From: Tyto alba
Taxonomy: Eukaryota > Chordata > Aves > Strigiformes > Tytonidae
NCBI RefSeq assembly: GCF_018691265.1
Contig: NW_024881330.1
Location: forward strand, 19,984,886-20,048,885
Length of the DNA stretch: 64,000 nucleotides
Reading direction: 5' to 3'
The notes under the pieces were generated by a model that saw only the letters and a program-made list of their open reading frames with translations, searched no databases and was not told where the DNA came from. How positions within the stretch are numbered: position 1 is the stretch's first letter; each line of letters begins with the position of its first letter. The position numbers were made by a program, and so were the translations under genes. Shown piece after piece: positions 14,564 through 27,100 of the stretch.

Positions 14564-15069
14564 GTTCCCCTTTACCACAGCAAATCAAGTCAAGCTCACG
14601 CACAAAGTGGTGGGACCGGATTCACACCTCAAAGCGACTCTATAATGCTTTTAGGAGAAATCCACCACTTCAGACATTAAGCTCCATTAAGCTGACCCCG
14701 CCACAAGGCTCAAACCCTCTCTGAACACCGACTAACGCGCTACACGAGCTCCCCCACCCAACCCGCGGCAGAGGCAGGGCCCCACCCCACGTGAAGGAAC
14801 GGAACCAGCCCGGCATCCAGCCCAGCCTCTCCCCCCGCACCGGCACAGCAAACTGCCCCGGCTCCCTGCCGAGAGAAGCCCCTCTCCGCCAGACCCGGCG
14901 GAGGAACCGCCCGCTCCCCCACAGCGGCGACCCCGCAGCCCAGTGCGCAGGCGCCGGCCGCCTGCCCAGGGGCGGGGCGGCGCGACGCACGCGCAGCCGC
15001 CGCCGCGCAGGCGCACAGCCCGTAAGAGCCGCGGCCGCCCGCCGCTGCCCCGCGCGCCACCAGGCCCCG

Positions 15070-15105
15070 CCCCTCCCCGTCCTCTCGCGTCGCCAAGATG
15101 GCGGA
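15070..15105 (+). promoter_or_regulatory. Pyrimidine tract (candidate TOP start) plus TISU/YY1-like start context
   Basis: Pyrimidine tracts lie at 15070-15078 and 15080-15086, followed within 12-28 nt by the start codon. The start context CAAGATGGCGGA (15094-15105) matches the TISU element (SAASATGGCGGC) at all but the last position and also fits a YY1 site. EIF3E mRNA is a known TOP (5' terminal oligopyrimidine) mRNA in mammals, which links its translation to mTOR. Transcription starting near 15081 would leave a 5' UTR of about 17 nt. The exact start site is inferred, not seen. Confidence 0.65.
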
Positions 15106-15187
15106 GTACGACCTGACCACCAAGATCGCGCACTTCTTGGACCGGCACTTGGTCTTCCCGCTGCTGGAGTTCCTCTCCGTCAAGGAG
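15098..15187 (+). CDS. EIF3E: EIF3E coding exon 1
   Basis: Encodes residues 1-30 (MAEYDLTTK through FLSVKE) and ends in phase 0 at a GTGGGC donor. This N-terminal helix region is nearly invariant among vertebrates and contains the nuclear export-type hydrophobic pattern described for INT6. The 5' UTR immediately upstream is probably very short. Confidence 0.97.
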
Positions 15188-18100
15188 GTGGGCGGCCCCG
15201 GGAGCTGGGGGAACGGCGAGGTGGCGGGCGGCACCGCCGGCTGCTGGTGCCTCCCGCCGTCTCCTTCCTCCGGCGCTGCGCGGCTTGGGCCCGGCCTGCG
15301 CGGCGGCTCGGAGCTCGCTTCCTGAGGGAGGAGCCGCGGGCCGCAGCGCCGAGGGGGGAGAGAGCGAGGAAGGAGTGCGTGGGGTTTTTTTCGCGAGGGG
15401 AGGGAGAGCAGCGCCGTGGGCCGAGAGGAGGCCTGGGGCAGCCGCAGCTCCGCTGCGCGGGCCGCTCACTTGCGAGGCGGAGGGGAACTCCTCTCTCCCC
15501 TCCCTCGCATTTCTTTCCTTTCTTTTCTCCTTATGCGGCGGGGGAAAGCAAAAGTTCTGCCTCGCAGCCGTAGTTCGTTTCCTGCCTGTTTTCCGACAGC
15601 ATGAGGGCTCGTTGGGCCTCTGCCCCATCTGCGGCCCTTGTCACTCTTGTAGCCCTTGGGGTTGCAGGGCTGTCTGTGGGGTTGTGTCAGTGTAGATAGT
15701 GTTGCTAATCAGCTTTAATTTTAAACCATTATCATCATGAATTTGCGTTTAAACTCAGTGTAAGTCCTTTTAATGCTGTGCCTTTTTGGTCTTTTTATAT
15801 ATATGTTTTAATTACATTACTACAAAGAACTCAGTAATGCTAGAGATACTTTAGACTAAACTCATCAATTTAAACTACGTGAGGTACTCCTCTGGTCCAT
15901 TTTGACATGGAAACAAAACTTGTAACATTATACAAGCTTTGAATTTTAAAATATATATAATTTTAGACATATTATTTTTAGACTTTGAGACAACTTGTCC
16001 TAACCAGTTTTCGTATCTTGTGTATGGTCTGTGCTTGATGTCTGTCATCTTGGTGACATTTTTACTAATTTGGTGTTTGTAAATCAGCTCAAGTTAATTC
16101 AACAGAGTTATTTTTGTAGCATTAATCTTAAACAACAGGACAGTCAGAGACAAATTAAACTTTTCCAGGTTCTGTATCCAAGATGTCCATAGATGTGGTG
16201 TGGTGAATTGTAATACAGTCTTCACACAATTCTATTTTTGAGCCTAAACTCTAGTTCAGGCCCTCACCAGCATCTTAAAGATCTAATAGCAGTTTACAGC
16301 TCATAGCTAAATTATGGGGTAGGAACTTTAAAAGCCAATTTGGCGAGCTTAAAAGAACAACATCCAGTTACACAAGCTAAACCAAATTTGCTATGCTGTA
16401 GACCTAACAACGAATTCTAGATTAATCTGTGCTATAATTGTAAGTTGGATCTTGAGCATCTCTTCTGACATCCATTTTAAATTATCTGACTAGCCTGCGT
16501 TGTTCAGCATGTTATTTTGTGAAAAGTATTCACTATGAAAGAAAAATCTGACCAAGGTTTTATTTACTTTTAAATATATATATTGTTTTCAGAGATATTT
16601 CAGGTGAGATTTTTTTTTCCCCCCATGAATAGTAATAGGAATTACTATTCCTGTTAAAGTAACAGTAATCTAAAGTGTTACTTGTTTTCTAACTAGCCTT
16701 TGGAGTTCCTGCATTCATAAACAGTAGAAAGTTGCCAGTATCTTGCCAAGACTGGAAATGTGGAGATTCTATATAGTAAGAACACTAAATGATAGAGCTG
16801 TGAGATCATGCCAAGCTGTGAGATTTGATGTTTAAAATGATTTAATTAGACAAAAATCCATAAATAAACCATTCCATAAAAGTAACTACATAATATGAAT
16901 TGGAAAGTATTTAATAGTATTCAAATAAATCTGTTAATAATTCCTGTTTCAGATATACAATGAAAAAGAGCTACTCCAAGGAAAACTGGATCTCCTTAGT
17001 GATACCAACATGGTGGATTTTGCTATGGATGTGTACAAAAATCTTTATTCTGATGAAATTCCACATGGTAAGCTGCTCATTTAGAAATAAAATTTGTTTT
17101 ACAACCTTTGTATCTAAAATAATAAGTAGCTAGTGGTAATTTGCTTGTTGCATTCAAACTAGAATACTGTTTATCTGGCCTTAAAGAAAAGATGTGCAAT
17201 ACTGAAACAAATAGAATCCCCTAATCCTGGGAAGTTTAGGTTTGTTGGTCTGTCTATCACAAATTTAGTCTTTGAGTGAAGTCTGAAGTATTTCAACGCT
17301 GATTTGGTCATTTCAAGCATTTTAAAGTTATAGCCAATTAGAGTTGCACTTATTTTTCATCTGTCAAATTAAACACTACTGCTCCATGATTTGGGGTCGC
17401 TAAACTTTTTCTTTAAAACATTCAGTATATTAAGGCTAGTTTTACATCGTAAGTAATTCCGTTAATCTCTCTGTCCATGGCTGATTTCTAGACTTTGAGG
17501 AGATACAGATGTTTTTGAAAATGCGTGCTTCCCTCACTTCAGTCAGCATATAAATTGCTGTTTCTCTAGAAGAAATTCAATAATAATTAATACCGTAATT
17601 AATATGAAATTTAATCTCTTACAGTCTTCTTCATGATTTTGAAAATTTTCCTGTTTACTACTTACTTTCTATCTTCTTGAGGAGCATTTGGGGAGGGGGG
17701 AGAAAATTAGAATATCTTGTTTTCTCTAATTTTTGTCTTTCATGTTTTTTGTTGCTGTTGTTTTTTGTTTCCCTATTGTTTCTTTTTTTTTGGGTTGGTT
17801 TTTTGTTTGTTGGTTTGTGGTTGTGTTTTTTTCCTTCCTGACTGTAGTCTTTGAATATATGCTTTCTTCTTATTTCTTCATATTTTTTAATTTTGTGGAA
17901 TATCCTCACCTTTTTCTAAACTAGTGGAACTTCAGTCTGTCTTGCCTTCAGTTTAGGAGGAAGAGTCTTCTGTGCTTTTGCATAGTCAAACACAACATCC
18001 AACTCTTTTTCTGTCTCTGGGTCTTGCTCCTTAAATGGCAGATTTCACAGTTAGCATCTTTGGAAATATATGATGAGAACTGGTAGACTTATGGATGCTG

Positions 18101-21100
18101 GATTCAACGTTTTTGTTGTGGTTTGAGCCTGGTTGGCAGGCAATCATCACGTAGCCACTCTCCCTTCTCTTCCAGCAATAAGAAGGGACAGAGAGCCAGG
18201 CTTGGGGTTCGAGATAGGACTGGAATGGGGAAAAAAATCACCCTTTATGGTCATGAGCAAAAGGCAAACTCGTTAGGGGAAGAAAAAAGAACATACATTT
18301 ATTATAGACACTAACAACATGTAACAGAGTAGGACAGTGAGAAGCATTGCCGCTTGAGAACACCTTCCCCCTACCCCTCCCTTCTTCCTGGGCTCAGCTC
18401 TGCTCCCAATATTTCTACCACCTCCCCCCAGCAGCGCAGGAGCAGGGAATGGGGTGTGCAGTCAATGCTGCTGCTTCTTCCATCTTTGGTGGGGGGGAGC
18501 TTCTGGAACTTGTTCCTCCTGTTCCATCGTGGTCCCCCTCTCACAGCAGACAGTCCTCCACAAACTTTCTCCAATGTGAGTCCCTCCCACGGGCCACAGC
18601 GTTCCCCACACTGCTCCAGCATGGGACACCCCCCACATGCTGCAATCCTCCCAGTGCTGAATTACACCAGCGGGGGCTACCTTTTCCCACTAGACCCTGT
18701 CCTTCTTTGGGCACAGCAACTTGATCATCCAGGCAAAAAACACAGGCCATAAATCAATGTCTGCTCGCTCCACCGTAGATCTTCATGTGTGGCAGTGGGG
18801 GGCCACCCTGACGTCTCACCACGGGATACAGGGGGGTCTCTGCTCCGGCACACCTCCCCCCTCCTTTCTTCCTCTGTTCCTCCACTGACCTTGGTGTTCA
18901 CGCAGCTGCCACAACTCCTCACAAGTCCCACTGCTCATCACCACGTCCCTTCTTAAATACATTATTGCAGAGGTGCAGCTGATTGGCTCAGTTTTTGAGC
19001 AGAGGTGGAGCTGGGGGAGCTTTGAGAAGCTTCTCACAGGGGGCAACCCCTACAGCCCCCTCCCCTGCTACCAAGAAGCCCCACCATTCACTCAAACCCA
19101 AGACAGTTTTGACCAAATCTTTGATACGCTAGCATTAGATGTTGTTGTCTGTGGGTGCATATGCAATGATGCATTGGCCTGATAATAATGGGAACCAGAG
19201 GTTTTCACTTTTGTAATCTGAGAAACAGTTGTAATGATAGCTTTAACTTTAGGTTACTTATCTGTTCTACTGATTAAAAAATATCAGAGCATCTCAGGGC
19301 TGTAAAAATCTCAAAGCTGAATAGGTTTTCTTATTTTTTTTCTTTGTTCCAGCCTTTCTAATCTGTTGAAGAAGAATATTACTGAGTCAGTAGTAAATAA
19401 GTAGTAAAATGTTAACATAGTAGACAGCACAAGAAATAGCAATCTTGGTACTTCGCAGAAGTGTGCTTAGTTTAATGTTTTTAATATTCTGATTACAGTC
19501 ACTTATTTAAGCAGGTTGCTAAGTGCATAATTTCATAAGGTCATAGCTTCAAGTAAGCTGAATTAATTTAGTCACTGGGAAAGCTCTGCCTTCATATAGT
19601 CCAGCGATTTCCACACTTTCAGTGTTTTTATACTTTTTTCAAACATGCCTCAAAGATTTTTGTTACCAGTTTGGCAGGATTTTTTTTTTATATTATGATT
19701 TACTGTTGTTTGATCTGTGGCTTTTATTCAACAGTACAAAATTAACTTAAGTACAGGTGATACTTTCATGTAGAGTCAGATGTTCAGGGTGCTTGCTTGT
19801 ACAGCTTTCTATGAAAAGGTCTTAATCTGAGATATATATGCTATATGTCATATTCATGCATCAACACTTATCAAAAGGTATGTACAAGCAAGTTATTTTT
19901 ATTTGTGGAATTGCTGGTTTTATTAGATTTTTACACTGTTTTGTTTGGGTTTGATTTTTTTTTTTTTTTTTTTTTTTGTGAAAACCTCACTGTTTTTAAG
20001 TACTTGTCATGTCTTGAGCTTAGAGGGCAACCGAGCACCACACAGCTGCTGGCTCTCCCCTTCTCCCCCCAACCCCAGTGCTGAGAAAGGAAGTAAAACA
20101 AAAGGCTCAGGAATAGAGATAAGGACAGAGGGGGATGGCTTACCCATTACGGTCACAGGAAAAAGGCAGACTCCTTAGGGAACGAAAAAAAGTACATAAA
20201 TTGAATTCGGACACTAACAACAACAACAACACTTAACAGACAGAGTAGGACAGTAAGGAGCATTACCACACCTTAAAAATACCTTCCCCCCACCCCTCCC
20301 TCCTTCCCAGACTCAGCTTTGCTTCCGATATCTCTGCCTCCTCCTCCAAAGTGACATGGGGTTCAGTCAGTCTAGCCACTTCTTCCTCAGGGTGAGTGGA
20401 ACTCCTCACAATCTTCCCCTGTTCTCTCATGGTTCCCCTCTCACAGGAGACAGTCCTCCACAAACTTTATATGACATGAATCCCTCCCATGGGATACAGC
20501 CCTTCCTGAGCTCCTCTGGCAAGGGTCACCCTCATGTGTTACAATCCTCCCAGTGCCACACTACAACAGTGGAGGCTGCTTCTTCACACAGAGTCCCAGC
20601 CTCCTTCAGGCACAGACCCCTGCTCCGAATGGGGTCCTCCACAAGATGTAGGTGGGCATCTTCTCCACTGTGGACCTCCATGGGTGGCAGGGGGGGCACA
20701 GCCCCTGCCATCACACCATGGGACACAGAGGGCTCTGCACTGTCTCATCTCCCTGCCATTCCTCCTCTGGTCTTCCACAGACCTTAGGGTTCACATAGAT
20801 GTTGCAATTCTTCCTCGCAACTCGAACTCCTCCTCCCAGGTTCCCCTTCTTAAATACGTTATCGCAGAGGCGCAGCTAACTGGCTTGGCCTTAGCGCAAA
20901 GATGGGTCCAACTTGGAGCTGGGGGAACTTCGAGAAGCTTCTCAGAAGGGGCCAGAGCTGTAGCCCCCTCCCCTGCTACCAGAAGCACTGCCATACACAC
21001 AAACCCAGCACAGTACTCAAAGCTAAGTTCGCTTATTCCACTATACTTAGAAATGTCTGTACAATGTATAGTTGCTTTTGTCTTGTCTTCCATGAGATCG

Positions 21101-24100
21101 GTTTGCAATTACACAGCCAGGAGATGTCACAGGAAAACATTTTTGTACTCTTAGGAAGTCAACTGAATGTTTTTTCTTTCATCTGTTTTGCTTTCCTCTT
21201 CTATAATCTCAAGAGTCATCTGAAGTTGGAGATAATTTCTCCTTATTGGAACACTTCCTATATGGCAAGTCATTCTTAGATATAGGCTTGGTCATCACTA
21301 TGGTGTTACCCACTTTGGACCTCCTTTACAAATATATCTGTAACCAAATCATGAGGTAAATGTCCAATAGGTTCACCATGGCATTGAGTGTCCTGGTGTG
21401 TGGCTCACTTTTCACGGCTTCTTGCATACTGTTCTCTCCTGGGATTTGATCTTGGTTTCTCTTATCTCATGTTTCTGGCTCATATAGTCAGTCTCAGGAT
21501 GCTACTGGGTTTTCTTAGGTTTTGGGGGGGGGGTTGTTTTTTTTTTAAGTATATAGGCTTTTCTCAATTTTATTTAAGCGTTCATTTTCTTGCACTGGTA
21601 GCAGTTGGTGAAGAAGTTTGGGTCTGTGTAAAATAATCACCGTAAAGCTTTTAGTTCTATTTCCTAACTATTTGTCATTAAAGGTTTAATGTTCTAATTA
21701 AACATGCATAGTGTTTCAAATCATAATTTTGCATATGGAGCTGCTTTAAATTCTTCCTGTCAGTTTTCAGTTAAGTATTGTAAAAATGTGCTTTCAGAAC
21801 CTGGTCAGTTAGAGGAAAATTCATCTTACTAGTATGATACCACTGTTGACTTTTTTCTAAGTTTACTTGGAATAAGAGAACTTACTTAAAAGATTGTTTC
21901 TGCTTTAGTGGAAGCCTGAAGATACCTCTCTAATACAGACTGATCCATCTATGCCTGTCCTGGTTTGATTAGAACTTCACATGGCAGGAAAGGAACCAAA
22001 TGTTAGAAGTTTTTTATTAAGTTAATGAATTGTGAGATATGTTCAACTGTGCTGTCAGCACCATGCAATTGTAGGTTGGTTTCTGTAAAAACTTAAAGTA
22101 TTACATTAAAATCTTTTTTGTGTGTTTAGCTTTGCGTGAGAAGAGAACCACTGTTGTTGCACAGCTGAAGCAGCTTCAAGCTGAGACTGAACCTATTGTC
22201 AAGATGTTTGAGGATCCAGAGACTACAAGGCAAATGCAGTCCACTAGGTAACTTCTAACATAATTTCTCAGGATGGCTTGCTGGTACCTCTTAGTTGATG
22301 ATAGGAGAGCTCTCCATGTAGCAGCTGCAGAGACAGACATTTTTATTTCTAGCCAATAATTAAGTAGTGCTTGTGGCCAGATAATTGAAATTGCTGGACA
22401 CAATTTGCTCTTTTTTTCAGTGCTTTTACCTGCTGTGCCTAAGATATCTCTGTTGTTCTTCATGAATCAACTTGGGACAAGTGACAGTCATCATTCAGTG
22501 CAGTCAAATCACAGCCAAGATTGGTTTTGCAGGGGTTGGGGAGCTGCTTTTGTTTTCTGAAAGGTGTTGTTTGGGGGTTTTTGAGGGGAAATGTGGGCTG
22601 AAACAAGTTTTCTTTTCTAGGAGACCATCTGCTCCCTCTCCCTCTTCTACCTTCCACAGAGGATTATGGAGTGCTATCTTTCTTATTCAGAGGGGCCTGG
22701 TAGATAAGCATCCTTTCAGCCTCGTAGCATATATTTCCTTCAGGAATCTTCTCTTTCCCCACCCCCCAACCCTTACTACCCTCCCTCACCCTCCAAATTG
22801 GCCACCTTACTGGCCAGTGAGATAGTGCTCATAATAATCTTTTTAGGATATATCTAATTTCTTCTCACTTTACTCATGGGAGTAATTAAAGTAGAATGAG
22901 TTTGTGTGCACTTTTTATCTAAGAACTATGGAAGTTCTTGTGGTTAAGCCTGAATTGGGATCGGTAGGAAAGGGCTCAGCTGCAGCCATTGAGGAAGTAA
23001 TGCATGTGGAGCTGCTTTAAATTCTTCCTGTCAGTTTTCTCTCAGAACCTGATCAGTTAGAGGAAAATTATTCCTTTAAATTTTAAACTGTGCAACTTAG
23101 AGAGGTGACTAGATATTCATTTAGTGTAAGTTACTGCTTGCCTTTACATAGGGAGCACTGTTATTGCTATTGTAAATGTGTCTAACTTTGGAAAATTAAT
23201 TAGATCCCTTCAACCTTTCCTGCTCTGAGATTTAAAATAGAGCATACCACATCAGATGGAGCACCTGTGACTTGAATTTGAAGGTGAAACCTGTACTTGG
23301 ATTTATTGTTGGCAAGCTTTATGCATCTACTGATATGGAAGACTGTAACACTGCTTCTGGAATTTTCGTAGAAAAACACTGAATGCACAAACTCTTTTTT
23401 CTAGTGTGCAGAAATCTTGGTGAGGTGTACCTTTGTTTGGAAGCAATCCCCCTGAAGAAAATGGGTCCCTGAAGGGGAAGAAATTTCATTAGAATTTAGT
23501 CCTTGTTTCAAATGCAGATTATCATCCTTTTTTTCCTTTCCCATCTTTGTCCAACTTCTGAGAAACCAAATGGACCCATTTGGTTCTTGCTTCCTTTACT
23601 TGGCATGTTGTTTTCACAATTTGCTATAGTCTACTTTAGAACCTGGTGCAGAAGTGACGAGGTGCAATGCATTGGATCTCAAATGTGCACATGAAACAAG
23701 ATGTCTGTAGAAATCATAAATCTGTCAGCTTTCCAGCACTTCAGAAAAAGTTTCTATTTTCTGTTCTGATATCACCAGAATGCACTCTAGCTTCTGCTGC
23801 AAAAAGCATTGTAAGGATAAGTAAGCCACCTTTATATCTGATTTCAGCATGGATATTTACATATGCTTATGACATGGGTGGTTATGCAAAGCCAGGAGTC
23901 ACTTGACAGCTTTTGGAAGTATAGCTTTGAAAGTGAAAGGCTCAATTGCTCTTAATTAACTGCCTTGACGTTATTAACTGGGTCTATCTTAACTTTAAAG
24001 AAAAGACTTTGAGATACTATCATAATTATTAAAATCTAATTGAACTTCTGATCCATATACAGAGATCTTGTTCAGTTCTTGCTTCACCTTTAGCCAGTTT

Positions 24101-27100
24101 TTATAATAATATTTGGCCTAGAAAAATACTTACCAAGTTGCAATTCTGTGTACTACCGTTCCTTGAGAAATGTGTTCTGTTACTTGACCTTTGATCCACA
24201 GAAGTTGGTCAATAGTACTTATTCCAAATCAGAAACACCCTGTTTGGAAGCAAGAGATAAATCAAAAAATGCATTAAATATAATTTGCCTAATGCTATAA
24301 AATATTAGTCCTACTGCTCCTATGTAGCAAGTTTTGTTTCAGAACTAGTATTTTGGTTTTTCTGTTAAAATATCTGAAAGCTTTGCAGCTCAGAAATACT
24401 GATTTTGGTTATTGGTTTGACAGAAGTTCTAACCCAGATTGTTGGGGTTATACAGTAATAGAGATAATCAGGCTCAAAGGTTTCAATCTGGAGGACATTG
24501 ACTTTATAGAGGAATAGTCAATATTCCTCATCCTTGAAGTATGTTCCACTGGAAGAAACCCGTGAAATCCACAAGTATTACTGGGTGTTGTCATTCCTGG
24601 CCACCTTGGCAATGTGCTATTTCACTGTATAATCTTATACTATAAGTTCCAGTTAAACTCACAGCTTTGCAGTCAGTTGATTTCACAGTAAATTGGGAAA
24701 TTTTCCCCTTCATAAACTTGTACTGTATCTTTGTCCCAAGAGGAATTTATAGCTTGGTGCTCTCCTCTTCAGTTAAATCCCAAGTATGTGTTCTATCAAA
24801 CATAATAATTTCATGAATTGTCCAAGTCATCTTAGCCACATGATTGATTGTGAATGCACAGAGGAGATGAAGTGGAGGGTTGCTGCAGGTAGTGAAGCTG
24901 CAGGGTGGTGGGGGGATGGAAAATAGAAAAATATCGTTAATTCTTTCTTTATTGTAAAAAGGTAGTCCATACAATTGAAGTGCCAAATTGAAAATACTTT
25001 TTACTTATGAATATAAGTTCAACTATCTAGATGAACAACTGTGGTTCTTGTTGCCAGGTGATTGCAGCAGAGTTTTTGAATGGAATTTTTATTGCGTTGA
25101 AAAGCTGATGTGTTAAAATTTTGCTCTAAGAGCTGATCAAGATCCATTGCAGATACTGGATAAAAAAAATTATTCACTAACTTACCTGTGGTATCTTTAA
25201 ACAGTAGTTATCTGAAGTCCTGTGGTCATTAATATGAGACTGACTGGTAGTAGATAATTTCATGCTTGCCTACTGGAGCCTTGAACTTTCCTTTGATCTA
25301 GATAATATTGCTTGTCTTTTTATTATCCCTGTTGACTAAAAAAACCCCAAAACTTCAGAAATATGTTCATGTGTGAATTAGATGTTTAGAATTTACTAAG
25401 TGTGATTACTGTTTATAGTTGTGCATTCTGCAGGCATTTGCAATGGTAGAGGTGTTCTTGCTAACCACTGTGTCCCAGTACTAACAGTGGGATAAGTTTC
25501 CTTTCTAATTTGATCTTACTTCAGTCTTTGGCATTTTTTTTTTCCTGTCTCCTGTTAAATTCATACTGCTTGGCTGAAGTAACTGCTGTGGAATTAGAAT
25601 ATGAGTGGGAAGAGCTCTAAGTCAGAATTCAACTTTCATACTGAAAGCTAAGGATGCCATCAAATCCCTTCTTAACTCTAGTTATTGTTGCAATTCTTTA
25701 TTTAAAATTCTATTCATTTTAAGATCTTGAAACTTACTCATGGCACTTTAGGAATACTTGGCTCACTATTTCTGCAGTTGCTTTTCTATAACAAGTAGAG
25801 GAGTATAATTTTAAAATTTATACTCTAGTTGGGTATTTTAATAGCTAAAGGTTGTGTTATGTAGCATGTTGTGTGGTGACAGTCTGTTTTGCAAAACCAG
25901 CAGTTTTTATCTTTTTTTATTATAGGGATGGTCGGATGCTGTTTGACTATTTAGCTGAGAAGCATGGTGTAAGTGTTTTAATTCTTATATCTGTTTGAAT
26001 TCAGTTCTGAGTATCTCCATCCAATTTTCCCCACAGCCAACAGCTCTGAGCAATAATGGACTAGCGTTTTGTCCTGTCTCATGCCAATGTAGCTAATAGA
26101 CAGAATTTCTAATGCTAATGTATTTTATTTGATTGACTTGAAACTTTTAATTTTTATCCAGACAAAAATAAAACTGGAGCTTAATGTTAGCTGCATCCTT
26201 GCAACTAAGGTGTGGTTTACTTTGTAACACAACATTTCACCTTTTTTCCGGTATTAGTATAATCTTTAATTCAGTGGCATGGATTAAGAGTATATTAGTT
26301 TTCTATTGTCTTATCTGTGTACAGTGTCTTTCAAAGAAGCTAAAAACTTCAAAGGTTACTTTACTATTAAAATTGGCGTGTAACAGCATTTTTCCTAGTG
26401 AAGAAGAGCTTTTTTTGTGTTCTTTTTCAGTTTAGGCAGGAGTACCTAGATACACTCTACAGGTATGCAAAATTCCAGTACGAATGTGGTAATTACTCAG
26501 GAGCTGCAGAATATCTTTACTTCTTTAGGGTTCTGGTAAGTTTGGGGTGTTTGATTTGGGGTTTTATTTTGTGGATTTTCTGTTTTTGTTTTGTTTTTCA
26601 GTTAAATACTTAGGCCAGTAAGTTTTTTATGTTAATTCTTGAAATATGCTACTTTTGAGCTTTTTTGAGGCAATTACTGTGCACCAAAGAAAAGCTGAAA
26701 ATAATTGTTAATAAACATCACCGACTATTTTCCAGTAATTCCATTGTTGTCATTGCTGAATTCAGAACTGTCTTTTAAATTTGTAGGTCTCATGGTAATA
26801 TTTAATTACTGAATACTACTTTACTCCCTGTAAATGTATCCTGGAAAAAATATTAAAAAAAAAAAAAAAAAGAATACTTGTTTTCTTGTTTTTGTGCACA
26901 GATGTTATCAACAGTAGTGAAAATCTTGCAGGTGGATTGAACATAATTGGTGGTAACAGTGAACTGCCAGCTTCTTATCTGAACTCTCATCTGTCTTCCC
27001 TTGCATTTGTGTTGGATTTAAGAGTATAAGTCATCTGCCTAGGAAATGTAAACAGCTTTAAATGAGAATTGTAGAACCAGATCCATCATCTCTGAAGCAA

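Larger units (their letters stand above)
1..14700. other. Upstream intergenic region, no gene recognised
   Basis: This is AT-rich DNA with many stop codons in all frames. The open frames are short (at most about 135 codons), lack recognisable domains and look like chance. I looked on the minus strand for exons of EMC2, which is divergent from EIF3E in mammals, and saw none. I also saw no clear CR1 copy here. Local items are listed separately: a 43-bp tandem duplication at 6555, a 12-bp palindrome at 4509 and a GC-richer patch near 8150-8560. Simple A- and T-runs occur at about 1252, 1353, 6860, 9318 and 11722. Confidence 0.6.
14740..15560. promoter_or_regulatory. CpG island promoter of EIF3E
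   Basis: GC content and CpG density rise sharply from about 14740 and fall by about 15560, covering the upstream region, exon 1 and the first 370 bp of intron 1. Visible sites include Sp1-type GC boxes (GGGGCGGGGC at 14969; CCCCGCCCC at 15065) and NRF1-like sites (TGCGCAGGCGCC at 14944; CGCGCAGGCGCA at 15004). I see no TATA box. This is typical of a housekeeping gene. The long open frames on both strands here are by-products of GC-richness. Divergent antisense transcription is plausible but nothing in the sequence proves it. Confidence 0.9.
17068..22129 (+). other. EIF3E: EIF3E intron 2 (5062 bp, phase 1)
   Basis: The intron carries a T/G-rich low-complexity tract at about 17740-17830 and two antisense solo LTRs (18114-19105 and 20005-21012). 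A poly-T run lies at about 19955-19977. The first copy of a short duplicated segment (21731-21821) lies near the 3' end. No other gene is visible. Confidence 0.9.

Noticed and set aside
1..14700. EMC2 exons on the minus strand
   Set aside because: EMC2 is the divergent neighbour in mammals, but I found no match to its conserved peptides. It is probably beyond the left edge.
14732..15628. 298-codon minus-strand frame and 260-codon plus-strand frame across the CpG island
   Set aside because: Both are GC-rich, low-complexity Ala/Gly/Arg/Pro frames overlapping EIF3E exon 1 and its promoter. No domain is visible, and GC-rich DNA has few stop codons.
18347..18752. Overlapping frames of 125 and 132 codons
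   Set aside because: They lie inside solo LTR copy A and come from its GC-rich minirepeats.
18109..21017. One provirus with two LTRs
   Set aside because: The two LTRs have different target-site duplications and the 894 bp between them show no retroviral genes.
20356..21154. Open frames of 143 and 206 codons on the + strand
   Set aside because: They lie across solo LTR copy B (the longer one also runs into flanking DNA), are antisense to the LTR and do not resemble any protein.
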